From CAVTOO01 sp963736355 (lineage in GTDB: Bacteria; Pseudomonadota; Alphaproteobacteria; Rhizobiales; Xanthobacteraceae), in assembly GCA_963736355.1 (NCBI GenBank), contig CAVTOO010000019.1, positions 1 to 7,487 on the forward strand: a stretch of DNA of 7,487 bases, written 5' to 3'. Position numbers and translations under genes: made by a program. How positions within the stretch are numbered: the stretch's first letter is position 1; every line of letters starts with the position of its first letter. Of the stretch, positions 6,068 to 7,487 are shown piece by piece. The notes under the pieces were generated by a model. The model had not been told where the DNA came from. It made no database searches and saw only the letters and a program-made list of their open reading frames with translations.

Positions 6068-7239
6068 CGTCAGCCGCAGAACATCGCCGGCCGGTGCCCT
6101 CCGACAGCGAGGCCATCCTCAACGCGCTGCCCAATCCGGTGCTGCTGGTCGCGCCCGACGGCCGCATCGTCGACGCCAACATCGCCGCCGAATCCTTCTT
6201 CGAGATTTCGACGCAGTTTCTGCGGCGGCAGTCGCTGAAGGAACTGGTGCCGTTCGGCAGTCCGTTGCTGGCGCTGATCGACCAGGTGCGCTCGAGCGGC
6301 TCGCCGGTCAACGAATACAAGGTCGATCTCGGCACGCCGCGGATCGGCGGCGATCGCCAGGTCGATCTGCACGTCGCCCCGCTCACCGAGCGGCCCGGCC
6401 ATATCGTCGTGATGCTGCAGGAGCGCACCATCGCCGACAAGATGGACCGGCAATTGACGCATCGAAGCGCGGCGCGTTCGGTGATCGCGCTGGCCGCGAT
6501 GCTGGCGCATGAAATCAAGAATCCGCTGTCCGGCATCCGCGGCGCGGCGCAATTGCTGGAGCAGGCGGCCTCGTCGGAAGACCGCATGCTGACGCGGCTG
6601 ATCTGCGACGAGGCCGACCGCATCGTCACGCTGGTCGACCGCATGGAAGTGTTCGGCGACGACCGGCCGGTGGCGCGCGGGCCGGTCAACATCCATTCCG
6701 TGCTCGACCACGTCAAGCGGCTGGCGCAGTCCGGCTTCGCCCGCAACATCCGCTTCGTCGAGGACTACGATCCGTCGCTGCCGCCGGTGCTGGCCAATCA
6801 GGACCAGCTGATCCAGGTGTTTCTCAATCTCGTGAAGAACGCCGCCGAAGCGGTGGTCGATCTCGGCAGCGACGCGGAAATCCAGCTCACCACCGCGTTC
6901 CGTCCCGGCGTTCGCCTGTCGGTGCCGGGCAAGAAATCGCGGGTGTCGCTGCCGCTCGAATTCTGCGTCAAGGACAACGGCTCCGGCGTGCCGGAAGACC
7001 TGCTGCCGAACCTGTTCGATCCCTTCGTGACGACGAAGCAAACCGGCAGCGGGCTCGGCCTGGCGCTGGTGGCCAAGATCGTCGGCGATCACGGCGGCAT
7101 CATCGAATGCGAATCCCAGCCGCGGAAGACCACCTTCCGCGTGCTGCTGCCGATGTTCAATCCCGCCAAACAGTTCGACCAAAGCAACCGCGACGGCGTT
7201 CCGGGTACGCTGCCGCCTGCCTCACAGGACGCAAGATGA
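6064..7239 (+). CDS. ntrB: Nitrogen regulation sensor histidine kinase NtrB (GlnL)
   Basis: This intact 391-aa cytosolic histidine kinase/phosphatase phosphorylates NtrC when nitrogen is limiting and, with PII protein bound, dephosphorylates it. Domains in order: an N-terminal PAS sensor (residues about 14-120: ILNALPNPVLLVAPDGRIVD and following), an H-box AMLAHEIKNPLSGIRGAAQL with the phosphorylated His149, an N-box QVFLNLVKNAAEAVVDL (251-267), G1 VKDNGSGVP (302-310), an F-box NLFDPFVTTK (316-325) and G2 TGSGLGLAL (327-335). There is no signal peptide or membrane segment, as expected for NtrB and unlike NtrY. The ATG at 6064 overlaps the dusB TGA by 4 nt, so the genes are translationally coupled; ntrC follows after 9 nt. 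The last 25 or so residues, beyond the kinase core, are Pro/Gln/Asp-rich and probably disordered. Confidence 0.96.
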   Translation: MTSAAEHRRPVPSDSEAILNALPNPVLLVAPDGRIVDANIAAESFFEISTQFLRRQSLKELVPFGSPLLALIDQVRSSGSPVNEYKVDLGTPRIGGDRQVDLHVAPLTERPGHIVVMLQERTIADKMDRQLTHRSAARSVIALAAMLAHEIKNPLSGIRGAAQLLEQAASSEDRMLTRLICDEADRIVTLVDRMEVFGDDRPVARGPVNIHSVLDHVKRLAQSGFARNIRFVEDYDPSLPPVLANQDQLIQVFLNLVKNAAEAVVDLGSDAEIQLTTAFRPGVRLSVPGKKSRVSLPLEFCVKDNGSGVPEDLLPNLFDPFVTTKQTGSGLGLALVAKIVGDHGGIIECESQPRKTTFRVLLPMFNPAKQFDQSNRDGVPGTLPPASQDAR

Positions 7240-7242
7240 GGA
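7237..7242 (+). promoter_or_regulatory. Ribosome binding site of ntrC
   Basis: GAGGAA lies 6 nt before the ntrC ATG at 7249 and overlaps the ntrB stop codon (TGA, 7237-7239), fixing the ntrC start and suggesting coupled translation. Confidence 0.65.
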
Positions 7243-7248
7243 ATAACG

Positions 7249-7487
7249 ATGCCCGCAGGTAGCATACTCGTTGCCGATGACGACACCGCCATCCGCACGG
7301 TTCTGAACCAGGCTCTTTCGCGCGCCGGATATGAAGTGCGCCTGACCGGGAACGCCGCGACGCTGTGGCGCTGGGTAAGCCAGGGCGAGGGCGATCTCGT
7401 CATCACCGACGTGGTGATGCCCGACGAGAACGCGTTCGATCTGTTGCCGCGGATCAAGAAGATGCGGCCGAACCTTCCCGTCATCGT
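7249..7487 (+). CDS. ntrC: Nitrogen regulation response regulator NtrC (partial, N-terminal receiver domain)
   Basis: The window ends inside this gene; the first 79 codons are present. They encode the start of a CheY-like receiver domain: SILVADDDTAIRTVL (residues 5-19, acidic pocket Asp10-Asp12) and DLVITDVVMPDENAFDLLP (49-67), with the phosphoacceptor Asp54. The conserved Thr and Lys of the receiver domain, the sigma54 AAA+ domain and the C-terminal helix-turn-helix lie beyond the window. Position directly after ntrB, 9 nt away and with a good ribosome binding site, identifies it as the NtrB partner that activates sigma54-dependent nitrogen-assimilation promoters. The NtrC name relies on this context, because receiver domains alone are not diagnostic. 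Confidence 0.94.
   Translation, partial: MPAGSILVADDDTAIRTVLNQALSRAGYEVRLTGNAATLWRWVSQGEGDLVITDVVMPDENAFDLLPRIKKMRPNLPVI

Noticed and set aside
6070..7182. A 370-codon open frame on the - strand opposite ntrB
   Set aside because: It is antisense to an intact NtrB with all kinase motifs, and its His/Arg/Gln-rich composition is a shadow pattern.

Overview
The window looks like a chromosomal segment from an alphaproteobacterium of the Bradyrhizobium/Rhodopseudomonas/Nitrobacter group. Three things suggest this: the high GC content, an ispD-ispF fusion, and the gene order cinA - ispDF // dusB(nifR3) - ntrB - ntrC, which is typical of that group. The taxonomic call rests on recognition of gene order and protein sequence only; no search was run.

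Layout. (1) Positions 67-2970 hold an accessory module: a leftward TetR-type repressor gene, a divergent promoter/operator region with two 17-bp palindromes (744-784), and a rightward pair encoding a membrane-anchored alpha/beta hydrolase and an M20-family metallo-amidohydrolase that overlap by 16 nt. (2) Positions 2984-4777 hold a leftward pair, ispDF (isoprenoid precursor synthesis by the MEP pathway) followed by cinA/pncC (nicotinamide-nucleotide amidase); cinA is convergent with the M20 gene, 13 nt away. (3) Positions 5031-7487 hold a rightward operon, dusB (tRNA dihydrouridine synthase), ntrB (nitrogen-sensing histidine kinase) and the start of ntrC (response regulator). A 253-nt divergent intergenic region separates (2) from (3).

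The most striking property is the number of reading-frame breaks. Five of the eight genes (tetR, hydrolase, M20, ispDF, dusB) can only be read as full-length family members by switching frame, 13 times in total, plus one in-frame stop in the M20 gene. cinA, ntrB and the visible part of ntrC are intact. Nearly all shifts are one base, several lie in short homopolymers, and one breaks ispD, which is normally essential. I therefore think most are base-calling or assembly errors, although true decay of the accessory module cannot be excluded. The affected genes carry the type 'pseudogene' because that is how they read as given; their evidence fields describe the full-length product.

How the genes work together: the TetR protein probably represses itself and the hydrolase-amidohydrolase pair until an unknown ligand appears, and the two enzymes would open ester and amide bonds of an unidentified substrate. 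DusB-NtrB-NtrC form the usual nitrogen-control operon. I found no mobile element, CRISPR array, tRNA or rRNA. Nothing in the window is convincingly a new system; the best candidates for a second look are the operator-controlled hydrolase/amidohydrolase module and the Ala in place of the hydrolase nucleophile.
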